Source of the DNA: BS150m-G50 sp964517435
GTDB lineage: Bacteria > CAIWAD01 > BS150m-G50
NCBI GenBank assembly: GCA_964517435.1
Contig: CAZFEC010000004.1
Coordinates: 53,708-117,707, forward strand
Direction of reading: 5' to 3'
Length of the DNA: 64,000 nucleotides
Made by a program: the position numbers and the translations under genes
In this document: positions 26,935 to 34,347 of the stretch, piece by piece
How positions within the stretch are numbered: the stretch's first letter is position 1
Layout: each line of letters starts with the position of its first letter
Notes under the pieces: model-generated
The model's database searches: none
What the model saw: only the letters and a program-made list of their open reading frames with translations
What the model was told of the DNA's origin: nothing

Positions 26935-27375
26935 TCAGAACGGAATATCATCATCGTCGGCGTCGGCCGCTGCCGTCTCCGGGCTGGCGGTCTCCTTTGC
27001 CGCCGGCGGCGCGTAGACATCGGCGTTCGAGCCGCCCTCCCGCCGCTCCAGCGAGATCAGATCGTTGGCCACGATCTCCGTCTTGTAGCGCTTGGTGCCC
27101 TCTTTGTCGGTGTAGGAGTCGTAGGTGATACGCCCTTCGACATATACCAGTGAACCCTTGTGCAGGTTTCGCTCCGCGCTGTCGGCCTGGTAGCGCCACG
27201 CCTTGATGTTATGCCATTCCGTCTTTGTATCCCATTCGCCCGTTTCCCGGTTCTTGATACTGAAATCGGTAGCCATGGAAAAGGATGCCACCTTCACGCC
27301 GCTGGGAGTGGAACGGATTTCCGGATCGCGTCCCAGTCTGCCAATCAGCATTACCTTGTTAAGTGCTTTCATCAT
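26935..27375 (-). CDS. ssb: Single-stranded DNA-binding protein
   Basis: 146-residue SSB with an OB fold (LNKVMLIGRLGRDPEIR at the N-terminus, EWHNIKAWR, LVYVEGRI) and the acidic tip DDDDIPF that recruits replication and repair partners. Two adjacent ATGs are possible. GGAGGA lies immediately upstream of the first, so the second (27372) has the better spacing. It is convergent with alr. No ribosomal protein genes (rpsF, rpsR) flank it. Confidence 0.97.
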   Translation of the reverse strand: MMKALNKVMLIGRLGRDPEIRSTPSGVKVASFSMATDFSIKNRETGEWDTKTEWHNIKAWRYQADSAERNLHKGSLVYVEGRITYDSYTDKEGTKRYKTEIVANDLISLERREGGSNADVYAPPAAKETASPETAAADADDDDIPF

Positions 27376-27451
27376 TCCTCCATTCTGTCATGTCTTGTGT
27401 GAGGAGTACCTGTGATCGAGGAAGGTGGCGAACTTCACTCCCCATATCGCT

Positions 27452-27880
27452 CTATGACGCTTGAAACCGGTTTTTGTTCCCCGCGGCTCCCCGTCGCGGC
27501 CAGAGCGTTCCGGTCGCAATCAACGCCGTTGCCACGCCGGCCACATCGGCCAGCCAATCGTAGATATCGCAACTGCGTCCCGCCACCATCAGTTGATGCA
27601 CTTCGTCGCTCGTGGCATACAGCGCTCCCAGCAGCAGGACAATCCAGACCGGGCGACGGCGCGGGAATTCGAGCCGGACCCAGCCGCACAGCAACCAGCC
27701 GAAGAGGGCGAATTCCACATAGTGCAGCAGCTTATCCATCGTAAACAGCTTCATGGCAGGCAAGCTGCCGCCTGGAATGGCGGAACCGATAAAAATCGCC
27801 AGCGCTCCGGTGATCACAGCCGTGCGCCACAGACGCAGCCGCCAGAGCCGGGAGCGGAAATCAATGCTCGTGTGAGTCAT
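27452..27880 (-). CDS. VanZ-like family membrane protein
   Basis: 142 residues with about four membrane segments and the VanZ-like conserved polar residues: DKLLHYVEFALFG, ATSDEVHQLMV and DIYDWLADVAG. Family members are of uncertain function; the name comes from a teicoplanin-resistance protein. It overlaps the nnr 3' end by 20 bases and is transcribed with it. Confidence 0.85.
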   Translation of the reverse strand: MTHTSIDFRSRLWRLRLWRTAVITGALAIFIGSAIPGGSLPAMKLFTMDKLLHYVEFALFGWLLCGWVRLEFPRRRPVWIVLLLGALYATSDEVHQLMVAGRSCDIYDWLADVAGVATALIATGTLWPRRGAAGNKNRFQAS

Positions 27881-29432
27881 CCGGCTCCTCTGGTGCCAGC
27901 AGGTCGCGCAGGGCCATGGGCAGAAACTCGATCAGGTCCGGCGCGGTTACAGCCAGCGCCGTCAACGCCCGCGCGGCCAGGTCGCCGGCATATCCGTGCA
28001 GCCAGATCGCCGCCGTGGCTGCGTCCGGCAGCTCCATCCCCTGTACGGCCAGGCCGCTGATAATACCGGTAAGCACATCGCCGCTGCCGGCGGTCGCCAT
28101 GCCGGCGTTACCGCTGGAGTTGAGGATGACCTCGCCCAGGGGGGAGATCACCGCCGTGGGTGCTCCCTTCAGCACCAGGGTGACGCCCATCTCCCGCGCG
28201 AACTCGACCGCCGGCTCGATCAATTGATGATAGGGAACCTCGTCCGGTTCCGCGCCGAGTAATCGCATGAACTCACCGTGGTGGGGCGTCAGGCAGACCG
28301 GCACCTTGCACTCCGTCAGCAGCTGCGGTTCCTGCGCCACCGCCCAGAGTCCGTCGGCGTCGATGACCAGGGGCAATTCCGCCCGGGTGAGCAGGGACTG
28401 CACCAGTTGTACGCTTTCCGGGTGGCGCCCCATACCGGGACCGACCATCAACAGGTCGCCCCACTCCTGGAATTGCAGGATGGAATCCAGTGCGTCGTGT
28501 GCCAGCGACTGCTGATCCGTCTCCGCGGCGGGTGAAGTCATCACCTCCGCCAGGCGACCCTCGAAAATCGGATTCAGCGAGGCGGGACAGAAGAGCATGG
28601 TCATGCCGCAACCGCTGACCAGCGTGCTGCGACAGGCCAGCATCGCCGCTCCGGTCAGGCCGCGCGAACCGGCGACGGCGATCACCTTGCCGACGGTGCC
28701 TTTGTGCGCCGACGGCGAACGGAGCGGGACCAGATAGCTGATATCCTCCGGTTCCAGCTCGAGCCAGAAATCTTCCGCCGCCAGGTCTTCCGGGTCGTAG
28801 CCGATGTGGGCGATCTCCAGCCGGCCGCAGCGCTCCCGGCCAGGCGGCAGCAGCAGACCGCGTTTGGGTGCACACATCGTGACCGTGAGATCGGCGATGA
28901 CGGCCGGTCCTTCGCAGAGACCGGTGTCGCCCGACACCCCGGAGGGGATGTCGATGGCGATCACGGTGGTGCCGCTGTCGTTGATCGCGTTGATCACCTC
29001 CGCTTCGAGTCCCCGGGCGGCGCCCTTGATGCCGGTGCCGAGCAGACCGTCGATGACGATGTCCCATTCCCGCAGGTCCGGAATCACGTCGGAGTCTTCG
29101 ATCAGCGTTATCTCGATACCGAGATTCAGCAGGATCTGCAGGTTGGTCGCGGCGCTGCCGTTGTAAGCCTCCGGCGGCGCGGTAGCGAAGACGGTCGCGG
29201 GGATCTCCTGGTGGTACAGATGCCGGGCGACTACGAATGCGTCCCCCCCGTTGTTGCCCTTACCGGCCAGGATGATGATGGAAGCGGACCCCTCCTCCTC
29301 CAGCAGGTTGATGACGGCCGCGGCGGTGCTGCGACCGGCGTTCTCCATCAACACGATATCGGGAATGCCCAGTTCGGTGACCGCTTGCCGGTCCAGCTTC
29401 TGCATCTGCTCAACGGATAGTACAGTCTTCAT
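27861..29432 (-). CDS. nnr: Bifunctional NAD(P)H-hydrate epimerase/dehydratase
   Basis: 523-residue metabolite-repair enzyme that restores damaged NADHX and NADPHX. The N-terminal YjeF epimerase domain (about 1-215) has LMENAGRS and AGKGNNGGDAFVVAR. The C-terminal ribokinase-like dehydratase domain (about 235-505) has HKGTVGKV, VIDADGLWA, LTPHHGEFMRLL and the catalytic AGSGDVLTGI (about 449). I chose ATG 29432; it overlaps the stop of the AcpS-like gene by four bases. The acpS-nnr pairing is common in bacteria. Confidence 0.96.
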   Translation of the reverse strand: MKTVLSVEQMQKLDRQAVTELGIPDIVLMENAGRSTAAAVINLLEEEGSASIIILAGKGNNGGDAFVVARHLYHQEIPATVFATAPPEAYNGSAATNLQILLNLGIEITLIEDSDVIPDLREWDIVIDGLLGTGIKGAARGLEAEVINAINDSGTTVIAIDIPSGVSGDTGLCEGPAVIADLTVTMCAPKRGLLLPPGRERCGRLEIAHIGYDPEDLAAEDFWLELEPEDISYLVPLRSPSAHKGTVGKVIAVAGSRGLTGAAMLACRSTLVSGCGMTMLFCPASLNPIFEGRLAEVMTSPAAETDQQSLAHDALDSILQFQEWGDLLMVGPGMGRHPESVQLVQSLLTRAELPLVIDADGLWAVAQEPQLLTECKVPVCLTPHHGEFMRLLGAEPDEVPYHQLIEPAVEFAREMGVTLVLKGAPTAVISPLGEVILNSSGNAGMATAGSGDVLTGIISGLAVQGMELPDAATAAIWLHGYAGDLAARALTALAVTAPDLIEFLPMALRDLLAPEEPDDSHEH

Positions 29433-29689
29433 GATTGCTCCTCGATCTGCACAACACAGGCGGCATGCGTAGCGCTGTGCGAAAGGCTGATTGCGATCGT
29501 CAGGTGCGGCGGCAAGGCCGTGCAGATAAGCCGGGGCGGTTCTCCGCCGGAGAGAATCGCCAGCTCCCTGGCCGCCGGCGCCGTCCCGATATGCTGCTGC
29601 AGCCACTCGCGCAAAAGCTGCTTCGCCAGCGCGCGCGCCGCTCGTGAACCGGCATCATTACGCAGCCGGGCGAAGTAGTCAAGCTCCAC
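29429..29689 (-). CDS. Divergent holo-ACP synthase / phosphopantetheinyl transferase-like protein
   Basis: The C-terminal ISLSHSATHAACVVQ matches the SxSHtxxxAxA segment of AcpS, and the acpS-nnr gene order supports the call. The frame is open upstream to a stop at about 29779, but contains no ATG, GTG or TTG before GTG 29689, which would start inside the domain. A good SD (AGGAG at 29772-29776, minus strand) lies farther up, followed by ATT and, later, CTG codons. The usual Mg2+-binding N-terminal GxD motif and the KEA glutamate are not recognisable. It may be a degenerate or unusual enzyme with a rare start codon, or a decaying gene. Confidence 0.5.
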   Translation of the reverse strand: MELDYFARLRNDAGSRAARALAKQLLREWLQQHIGTAPAARELAILSGGEPPRLICTALPPHLTIAISLSHSATHAACVVQIEEQS

Positions 29690-29804
29690 CGCGGCGAACT
29701 CGCTGTCGGGAGTCGCTACCGTGTCGATTCGGGATTGAGTGCTCAGTATGTGCCGATTCTCGAAAAGAATTCTCCTTTAAAACGATCACTCACGAATCGG
29801 CTTG

Positions 29805-29858
29805 TAGTATTTCTTAGCTGCTGCGAGACGTGGTGCCATTTCCTTTAGGGAAATACTA
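29805..29858. repeat. TAGTATTTC inverted-repeat element, copy B
   Basis: TAGTATTTC (29805-29813) and GAAATACTA (29850-29858) enclose 36 bp, the same interior length as copy A. Located between the HAD gene stop and the AcpS-like gene, upstream of the latter in transcription. Confidence 0.6.
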
Positions 29859-29898
29859 TAGGTATCTGTGGTCGATTTCTCAAGCAGCTGTTCCGGTT

Positions 29899-30597
29899 TC
29901 AACCGGCGGGCTGCGTATCGGCGTTGATCTTTTTGATCACGTCGCACAGATCAGCGATATCGTCCAGGATGTAGTCGGCGTGCGACTCCGGCGTGTCCAT
30001 GGTATCGCCGTACCTGGCGTAGGCGGTGATAATGTTGAGCAGCGCGGCGCCGGCGATGTCGCGTTCCATCCAGTCGCCGACCATGATCACTTCCTCCGGT
30101 GTCAACTCCAACCGCTCCAGCACTTTGAGGAACGGCGCGGCGTGCGGCTTGCGGTAGCCGGTATCTTCGAAGGTGATTACGGTGTCGAAGAAGTGCGGCA
30201 ACCCCAGCGCGGTCAGGCGCAGCCAGGCCTGCCGGGCGGGCGCGTCGGACAGGATCGCGAGCGAGAGCCCCCGTTTGATCAGCCAGCTGAGGGTGGAGCA
30301 GACATGCGGATACAATACCAGACTGGCTTCACGCGCCCGGCGGTAACCGATGATCGCCGCCGCCAGCATCCGATGATCGAGTTCTCCCAGCTCCTGCTGG
30401 AGAAAATGGTCGAAGACCTCCTGGTTTTCGATGTAGGTCTCGTTGTAGATCCCGTAGATCTTGTCGTATGCTTCCTGCAGACTCATCTGCAGCCCGGCGT
30501 CGATCATGGCCAGCGCGGCGCCTTTGATACTTGTATCCTTCATTGCCATGAAGTCAACGAGTGTATTGTCGAGGTCAAATATGACAGCTTTTATCAT
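29899..30597 (-). CDS. HAD-superfamily hydrolase (phosphatase-like)
   Basis: 232-residue haloacid-dehalogenase-type phosphatase. Motif I is FDLDNT (Asp8 and Asp10), motif II the Ser in AILSDAP, motif III the Lys in YRKPHAAPF and motif IV GDWMERDI. An alpha-helical C1 cap lies between motifs I and II. Substrate unknown; small phosphorylated metabolites are typical. Its start lies directly next to the 46-bp tandem array, so the array occupies its upstream region. Confidence 0.9.
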   Translation of the reverse strand: MIKAVIFDLDNTLVDFMAMKDTSIKGAALAMIDAGLQMSLQEAYDKIYGIYNETYIENQEVFDHFLQQELGELDHRMLAAAIIGYRRAREASLVLYPHVCSTLSWLIKRGLSLAILSDAPARQAWLRLTALGLPHFFDTVITFEDTGYRKPHAAPFLKVLERLELTPEEVIMVGDWMERDIAGAALLNIITAYARYGDTMDTPESHADYILDDIADLCDVIKKINADTQPAG

Positions 30598-30614
30598 ATG
30601 CTATGTTGCGTTAT

Positions 30615-30834
30615 CGATTCCGATCCCGATTCCGAATCCCGAGATTGTTCGGCCTCGGTATCGGAATTCGGTATCGTTCCCTATTCCGACTTGTTCGGCC
30701 TCGGTATCGGAATTCGGTATCGTTCCCTATTCCGACTTGTTCGGCCTCGGTATCGGAATTCGGTACCGTTCCCTATTCCGACTTGTTCGGCCTCGGTATC
30801 GGAAATCGGTATCGTTCCTTACTCATCCTTCTTC
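30615..30834. repeat. Tandem array of 46-bp units (about 3.8 copies) plus 5' leader repeat
   Basis: Units begin TTGTTCGGCCTCGGTATCGG at 30645, 30691, 30737 and (partial) 30783; the first three are nearly identical. The leader (30615-30644) plus first unit is identical over 64 bp to 31250-31313 on the other side of the four-helix-bundle gene. The array end, through CTTACTCATCCTTCTTCT, also recurs at 31314-31331. There are no spacers of CRISPR type. Confidence 0.9.
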
Positions 30835-31233
30835 TAGATCAGGATTGGTTTCGCCATAAAGGATTTCACTAGCTTCACGAACAGAATAACCTCTTCCGCC
30901 CAGTCTCGTCAACATGGCAACTATCCTGTCTAGAAGCTTTTTCCCTTCATGGTTCTTCTCCGAACTGATTGCGTTATAGATTTCCAGTACATCCTGAATC
31001 GCTGCGCATTCTAACGCAGAACTCCGAGCGATCTCGAAAAACCGACGTCTGTCTCCTTCTGTAACACGTCCGTTTCCTTCTGCGATGTTTAGCGAAATCG
31101 ATAGTGATGCACGTAATAGTTGATCCTTTGCATGACGATCTGTTCCACCCAGAGTGCCGCAATGGGAGTGAACCCATGAGTTATACTTGAGCGACACTTG
31201 ATAGACATCCAATGTCTCGTGACTGAAAGCCAT
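30823..31233 (-). CDS. Four-helix bundle protein (23S rRNA intervening-sequence/S23 family)
   Basis: 136 residues matching the family pattern: FSHETLDVYQ at the N-terminus, DQLLRASLSISLNIAEGNGR in the middle, FFEIARSSALECAAI, and helices throughout. Relatives are encoded by intervening sequences in 23S rRNA genes or stand alone; Avd proteins of diversity-generating retroelements share the fold. No reverse transcriptase or template repeat is near. The gene is visibly AT-richer than its neighbours. Its last codons (DLEEG) are read from the same repeat that encodes the KKDE end of the MCE protein in another frame. With the flanking direct repeats this suggests insertion as a unit. Confidence 0.88.
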   Translation of the reverse strand: MAFSHETLDVYQVSLKYNSWVHSHCGTLGGTDRHAKDQLLRASLSISLNIAEGNGRVTEGDRRRFFEIARSSALECAAIQDVLEIYNAISSEKNHEGKKLLDRIVAMLTRLGGRGYSVREASEILYGETNPDLEEG

Positions 31234-31249
31234 AAATAAGCTCTAAGAC

Positions 31250-31332
31250 CGATTCCGATCCCGATTCCGAATCCCGAGATTGTTCGGCCTCGGTATCGGA
31301 ATTCGGTATCGTTTCTTACTCATCCTTCTTCT
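31250..31332. repeat. Direct-repeat partner of the 30615 array
   Basis: 64 bp (31250-31313) identical to 30615-30678, followed by the same CTTACTCATCCTTCTTCT end, which here encodes the KKDE stop of the MCE gene. It flanks the four-helix-bundle gene on its upstream side. Confidence 0.9.
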
Positions 31333-32191
31333 TATGAAACCTGAACAGCCCATGCTCCGCGATTGCCCGCAGCAGTGAATCCAGCTCCGTGACGGCGGAG
31401 AGCGTCTGAATATACAGCGTGGAGTCGCCGGCAAGCTTCTGGAGCGTTCCCGGTTGCTGCAGGGCGGCGCGGACCTCCTCCAGGAGCAGGTCCAGATTCG
31501 CGGCGCTGCCGGTAGCGGTCGACAGCAATTCCCGCAGCGAAGGTCCGGTCTCGGCCAACAGGGTATCGGCGTCCGTCAACAGTCCGGTCAGTTGTCCGCT
31601 CAGGCGCGCGCGATCCCGCTCCAGATTGCCCAGCAGCTGTCGCGCCTCGCCCGTCAGCTGTTCGATGTCGGCCGCGATCCGGTGAAGCGGCAGCGGCTCC
31701 GTGGCAGCCGGCAGCAGCCCCTCCAGTTTGACCGCCAGGCGGTCGAGGCTGGTCAGCATACCCTGCGCCTGCTGCAGCAGCTCGTTTGTACCGGGTCTGT
31801 TTTCCCCCAGCCGGAGGCTGTCGGGGGAATGGAACGGCCCGCCGCTGCCGTTGAGGATAAAGACGGCGTGACCCCCCATCAGGTCGAGCGTTCCCAATTG
31901 AAAGCTGGCGTCCTGTGTCAGCGGCAGCTCGCGGGGCAGGCGCAGTTCCAGGAGCACGCGGTCCCGTTCCAGTTCGATATCGCTGACGCTGCCCACCACC
32001 ACTCCGTTCAGATAGACGGCGTCGCCGATACCGATACCGTCGCTGGTACTGAAAGCGACCCGGATGTCCTGGGTGTCGCGCCAGGGATTGAGACGCTGCC
32101 CCCACAGCAGGCCGCCGACCAGAATCAGGAGTCCGATCAGTCCCAGCAGCCCCGTGGTCAGCAGACTGGCTTGTCGTCGCGGTTCATTCAT
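31316..32191 (-). CDS. MlaD/MCE-domain lipid transport protein
   Basis: 291 residues: a single N-terminal membrane anchor (about residues 11-30), an MCE domain (about 40-120; DIRVAFSTSDGIGIGDAVYLNG, GTLDLMGG), then a long helical region (about 135-285) rich in Leu, as in MlaD-type proteins that form hexameric lipid channels between membranes. MlaE and MlaF homologues are not adjacent. ATG 32191 overlaps the PTS IIB stop by eight bases. Its 3' end is built from the repeat described at 31250. Confidence 0.88.
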   Translation of the reverse strand: MNEPRRQASLLTTGLLGLIGLLILVGGLLWGQRLNPWRDTQDIRVAFSTSDGIGIGDAVYLNGVVVGSVSDIELERDRVLLELRLPRELPLTQDASFQLGTLDLMGGHAVFILNGSGGPFHSPDSLRLGENRPGTNELLQQAQGMLTSLDRLAVKLEGLLPAATEPLPLHRIAADIEQLTGEARQLLGNLERDRARLSGQLTGLLTDADTLLAETGPSLRELLSTATGSAANLDLLLEEVRAALQQPGTLQKLAGDSTLYIQTLSAVTELDSLLRAIAEHGLFRFHKKKDE

Positions 32192-32678
32192 GCAGGAGTT
32201 CCTCCAGCAGGTAGCGATGGTTGCCCGGCAGGTCCTGGCAATAGATCTCGACATTCTGCGCGGCCAGATCCCGCAGAATGACCTCATCCCGGTCGCCCAG
32301 ATAGATATACGGCAGCAGCCGGCGGCTGCCTTCCACATGGTGGATACCGCCCAGGTTCAGCCGCTCGAAGCGGATTCCCGCCTCGAACAGCGATCGGGCC
32401 GCCGCGCAGTCGCGCAACACCAGCATCGTGCGGACCTCGAGGGTTGCTTCCCGCAGATAGGCCGCCGCAGCCGTCAGCGAAATCACCTGGCCCTGTTTGT
32501 CCTGCGGGATGCAGCTCAGGCAGAGTTCCCGTTCCAGCTCATCGCCGCTGATCTGGTCGTCCGCCAGCAGGAACTCCTCCACCGGCAATGTCTCACCCCA
32601 GCCGACGATAACGCAGCCATGCAGCAACCGGTCATCCACGCGGTAAATCGGATTCTCGAAACCGCCGCTCGCGATCAT
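32184..32678 (-). CDS. PTS mannose/fructose/sorbose-family EIIB component
   Basis: 164-residue phosphocarrier. The phosphorylated histidine is His20 in YRVDDRLLHGCVIVGWG. The remainder has the expected mixed alpha/beta layout with LNLGGIHH. No IIC or IID permease genes are adjacent, so sugar transport by this unit is doubtful and a regulatory role is likely. It overlaps IIA and the MCE gene by a few bases. Confidence 0.9.
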   Translation of the reverse strand: MIASGGFENPIYRVDDRLLHGCVIVGWGETLPVEEFLLADDQISGDELERELCLSCIPQDKQGQVISLTAAAAYLREATLEVRTMLVLRDCAAARSLFEAGIRFERLNLGGIHHVEGSRRLLPYIYLGDRDEVILRDLAAQNVEIYCQDLPGNHRYLLEELLHE

Positions 32679-33058
32679 ATCTGAATCCCCCTCTGTCCGG
32701 CATCGGCGACCGTCTGCTGCAGTTCGCCGCCCTTCAGCTTCTCCCGCTTGGTGAAAAAGGAGAGCAGCATCGCCAGGTTTACGCCGCTGACACTGTAGCG
32801 GCCGGGGGCGGCGGCGGCGACTTTACGGGCGGCGAGATCGCAGCTGCCGCCTTTGAAATCGGAGAAGAGAAAGGTATCGGTCCCGGGGGAGCAGTGTTCC
32901 TCCACTACGGTGAGCAACTGCGGGAGTGCCAGGTCGCTGTTGCTGACGATGGAGACCTCGGTGAGTGGTCCCAGTATCTGATTGGCCGCCGCCAGTAATC
33001 CCTCTCCCAGATTGGCGTGGGTTATCAGCAGGCAGCGCGGAAGGTCACTCTGTGTCAT
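32675..33058 (-). CDS. PTS mannose-type EIIA component
   Basis: 127-residue EIIA-Man-like domain. The active His is His14 in LLITHANLGEGLLAAANQILG; FSDFKGGSC and the later GVNLAML are typical of the fold. ATG 33058 overlaps the hprK end by 14 bases. hprK-IIA-IIB order suggests a kinase-linked signalling PTS as known in many bacteria without full sugar PTS. HPr and EI are not in the window. Confidence 0.88.
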   Translation of the reverse strand: MTQSDLPRCLLITHANLGEGLLAAANQILGPLTEVSIVSNSDLALPQLLTVVEEHCSPGTDTFLFSDFKGGSCDLAARKVAAAAPGRYSVSGVNLAMLLSFFTKREKLKGGELQQTVADAGQRGIQI

Positions 33059-34010
33059 GGTCCAGGTAACGCGAGATGCGCTTGTCTTCCAGCGACTTCT
33101 TGAGGATCTCATCCACCTGCTGCGCCGCATCATAGCCGTACACATTCAGGTGCAGGTTGAGCGCGATCGTCTCGCAGATGACGGTGATGTTTTTGCCGGG
33201 GAAAACCGGCAACTCGATCAACGGCAGTTCGACATCCAGCACCTGCGTGCTCTGATGATCCAGGCCGGTCCGGTCGCGATGACGGCGCTCGTCCCATTCC
33301 ACCAGCTGGATCTGAACCTCCACCCGCTTCTGCAGGCGGATGGCGCGGATGCCGAAGAGCTGTCTCACATCGATGAAACCTAACCCCCGGATCTCCATGA
33401 ACTGATGGAACATCTCCTTACTGTTGCCCATCAGCAGGTTGTCGCCCACCCGGCGCAGGATCACCAGGTCGTCAGCCACCAGCCGGTGTCCACGCTCCAC
33501 CAGGTCCAGGGCGATTTCGCTCTTGCCGATGCCGCTCTTACCGGTCAACAGCAGTCCGGTGCCGTAAACATCCACCAGAGTGCCGTGCAGTGTCGTGGTG
33601 GGTGCGAAAGCACTGTCCAGCCAGGCGGAAACCCGCTGCGTCAGCGCGGTCGTCTGCATCTGCGAAGAGAATACGCAGACCCCGCTGACGTCGGCCAACT
33701 CCAGCAGCTCGTCCGGCACCTGGTTGCCGCTGCTGATGATGAGGCAGGGAATCGGGAACTTGAACAGCTTTTCCAGCGCTGTATGCAGGCGTTTCGGTTC
33801 GAGCGACTCCATGTACTTAATTTCCGTGTTCCCCAGCAGTTGAATCCGCTCGTAGGCGAACAGCTCCACGAAACCGGCCAGCGCCAGGCCGGGACGATGC
33901 AGATCCTGCTGGGTGACTGCGCGGTTGAAACCGTCCTCCCGGTTGAGCAGCTTCAGCGCACAATCGGTCTGGTTCTCACGGAAAAACTTCTCTATGGTTA
34001 TTTCCGGCAC
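33045..34010 (-). CDS. hprK: HPr kinase/phosphorylase
   Basis: 321 residues. The N-terminal domain (about 1-130) is followed by the catalytic domain with P-loop GKSGIGKSE (about 156-164), the conserved ADDLVIL and the signature EIRGLGFIDVRQLFG (about 202-216). It phosphorylates and dephosphorylates HPr on serine as a sensor of metabolic state. The start is GTG, four bases after the hpf stop. Its position between hpf and PTS genes is a known conserved context. Confidence 0.96.
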   Translation of the reverse strand: MPEITIEKFFRENQTDCALKLLNREDGFNRAVTQQDLHRPGLALAGFVELFAYERIQLLGNTEIKYMESLEPKRLHTALEKLFKFPIPCLIISSGNQVPDELLELADVSGVCVFSSQMQTTALTQRVSAWLDSAFAPTTTLHGTLVDVYGTGLLLTGKSGIGKSEIALDLVERGHRLVADDLVILRRVGDNLLMGNSKEMFHQFMEIRGLGFIDVRQLFGIRAIRLQKRVEVQIQLVEWDERRHRDRTGLDHQSTQVLDVELPLIELPVFPGKNITVICETIALNLHLNVYGYDAAQQVDEILKKSLEDKRISRYLDHDTE

Positions 34011-34014
34011 GGGC

Positions 34015-34302
34015 TCATGTCCCCCTGAGCAGGTTTTTATATTTGTTCAACTGTCTCTCCATCTTGTCGACGGCCTGGTCTATCGACTTGTACATGTCAT
34101 CACTTATTGCTTCGGCACGGAGGGTCTCCTTGGGGACCTGGAGCACGATTTCAGCGATCTGGTCCTTCTTCTGATAAGCGAGAATCCACTCAATGGAGAT
34201 GATGCGGTCAAACTGTCTCTCCAGCGATTTGGCTTCGTTACGCACGTAGTCCTGCAGCTCCTGCTTGGCCTTGAAATGGCGTGCCGTCACTGTGATGTTC
34301 AT
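34015..34302 (-). CDS. hpf: Ribosome hibernation promoting factor (short HPF/RaiA type)
   Basis: 95-residue protein that binds the 30S subunit in stationary phase and blocks the mRNA/tRNA channel. It begins MNITVTARHFKAKQELQDYV and has the conserved YKSIDQAVDKMERQLNKYK. It lacks the C-terminal dimerisation domain of long HPF. AAGGAG lies six bases before the ATG. In many genomes rpoN precedes this gene; here xerC does. Confidence 0.95.
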   Translation of the reverse strand: MNITVTARHFKAKQELQDYVRNEAKSLERQFDRIISIEWILAYQKKDQIAEIVLQVPKETLRAEAISDDMYKSIDQAVDKMERQLNKYKNLLRGT

Positions 34303-34347
34303 GTTGACTCCTTTCCAGATATCGGTTTGTCCCCGCCAGCCGTCCGG

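Noticed and set aside
30645..30834. CRISPR array
   Set aside because: Units abut without unique spacers and no cas genes are present; the same holds for the 18-bp array at 48879.
30461..30872. Plus-strand frames rich in Arg/Tyr/Gly repeats across the 46-bp array
   Set aside because: Repeat-derived; the real genes on both sides are on the minus strand.
30823..31233. Diversity-generating retroelement accessory (Avd) gene
   Set aside because: The fold is shared, but there is no reverse transcriptase or template/variable repeat nearby; S23/IVP family fits better.
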